From NCBI RefSeq assembly GCF_000237925.1, contig NC_031502.1, positions 56,727,943-56,791,942 on the forward strand: 64,000 nucleotides of DNA, given 5' to 3'. Source of the stretch: Schistosoma mansoni (taxonomy: Eukaryota; Platyhelminthes; Trematoda; Strigeidida; Schistosomatidae). Positions 63,563 to 64,000 of this stretch are shown piece after piece (within the stretch, counting starts at the first letter, position 1; every line of letters starts with the position of its first letter). A program made the position numbers and the translations under genes. The notes beneath the pieces were generated by a model that was not told the origin of the DNA, searched no databases, and was given only the letters and a program-made list of their open reading frames with translations.

Positions 63563-64000
63563 ATTACTTACTTACTTACTTACGCCTGTTACCCCTCGTC
63601 GAGGAGCATAGGCCGCTCACCAGCATTCTCCATCCAACTCTGTCCTGAGCCTTCCTTTCCACTTCTTTCCAGTTGCTATTCATCCTTTTCATATCTACTT
63701 CTATTTCCCGGCGTAATGTGTTCTTTGGCCTTCCTCTTTTCCGCTTCCCTTCACCATTCCAAGTTAGGGATTGCCTTGTAATGCATATTTGTGATTTCCT
63801 TAATGTATGTCCAATCCACTTCCAACGTCTTTTCCTAATTTCCTCTTCAGCTGGAACCTGCTGGTTTGTCCTCTCCCATAAAACGCTGTTGTTGATAGTA
63901 TCCGGCCAATGGATGTTGAGTATTTTGCGTAGACAACTGTTTATAAATACTTGTACCTTCTTGACGATGGATGTAGTAGTTCTCCACGTTTCAGCTCCAT
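63563..64000 (-). mobile_element. RTE-type (SR2-like) LINE, runs off the window
   Basis: (TTAC)n at 63,565, then sequence nearly identical to 26,985-27,390. It encodes the C-terminal reverse transcriptase on the minus strand. Young copy; its 5' extent lies beyond 64,000. Confidence 0.9.

Noticed and set aside
1-64000. CRISPR arrays, bacterial operons or prophage
   Set aside because: None seen: genes have introns, and repeats are eukaryotic retroelements.
61870-64000. Further USP9X exons after exon 9
   Set aside because: I looked for the next conserved segment and found no frame with matching residues and splice sites; the next exon probably lies outside the window.

Overview
The window looks like nuclear DNA of a digenean fluke, most likely a Schistosoma species (inference). 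The base composition is A+T-rich, the introns are crowded with retroelements, and the repeats match types known from schistosomes: tRNA-headed repeats carrying hammerhead ribozymes, RTE-type LINEs with GTAA-repeat tails, CR1-like LINEs and a Ty3/Gypsy element. Two host genes can be assembled exon by exon with consistent GT-AG splice sites and phases.

Left to centre, minus strand: a lysosomal alpha-mannosidase (GH38, MAN2B1-like) runs from 34,247 down to 12,666 in five coding exons (about 1,159 residues). Its introns (6.5, 1.7, 2.5 and 7.3 kb) hold most of the mobile DNA here. The last intron contains a very young Gypsy element with LTRs identical by eye (15,003-19,226). Right part, plus strand: the first nine coding exons of a USP9X/FAF-type ubiquitin hydrolase (50,200-60,293, 632 codons). 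The gene continues beyond the window and its catalytic domain is not included. Its first two introns are only 54 and 58 bases and later ones reach 2.5 kb.

Between and around the genes: a CR1-like LINE at 0.2-2.1 kb; RTE pieces at 5.3-6.3, 9.5, 19.9, 21.1, 27, 61 and 63.6 kb; a full-length RTE with target-site duplication at 36.6-39.9 kb; two LINEs placed head to head at 41.4-47.9 kb; and a second RTE-like family at 22.4, 28.0, 32, 52.5, 56.3, 57.2, 58.1 and 62.8 kb. Two clear hammerhead-bearing SINE/satellite families (at least nine A-type and seven B-type copies or fragments) and a probable third are scattered through introns and spacers. Many copies are joined as inverted halves, and some keep a tandem period of about 325-334 bases.

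The two host genes have no evident functional link: one acts in lysosomal glycoprotein breakdown, the other in deubiquitination. The most interesting material is the hammerhead repeats (tandem units, inverted joints, a shared insertion next to the cleavage site), a twin-primed LINE with an exact 11-base duplication, and a full-length RTE whose reverse transcriptase has Asn where motif A needs Asp. Two 200-base N runs (28,557-28,756 and 39,541-39,740) are assembly gaps.
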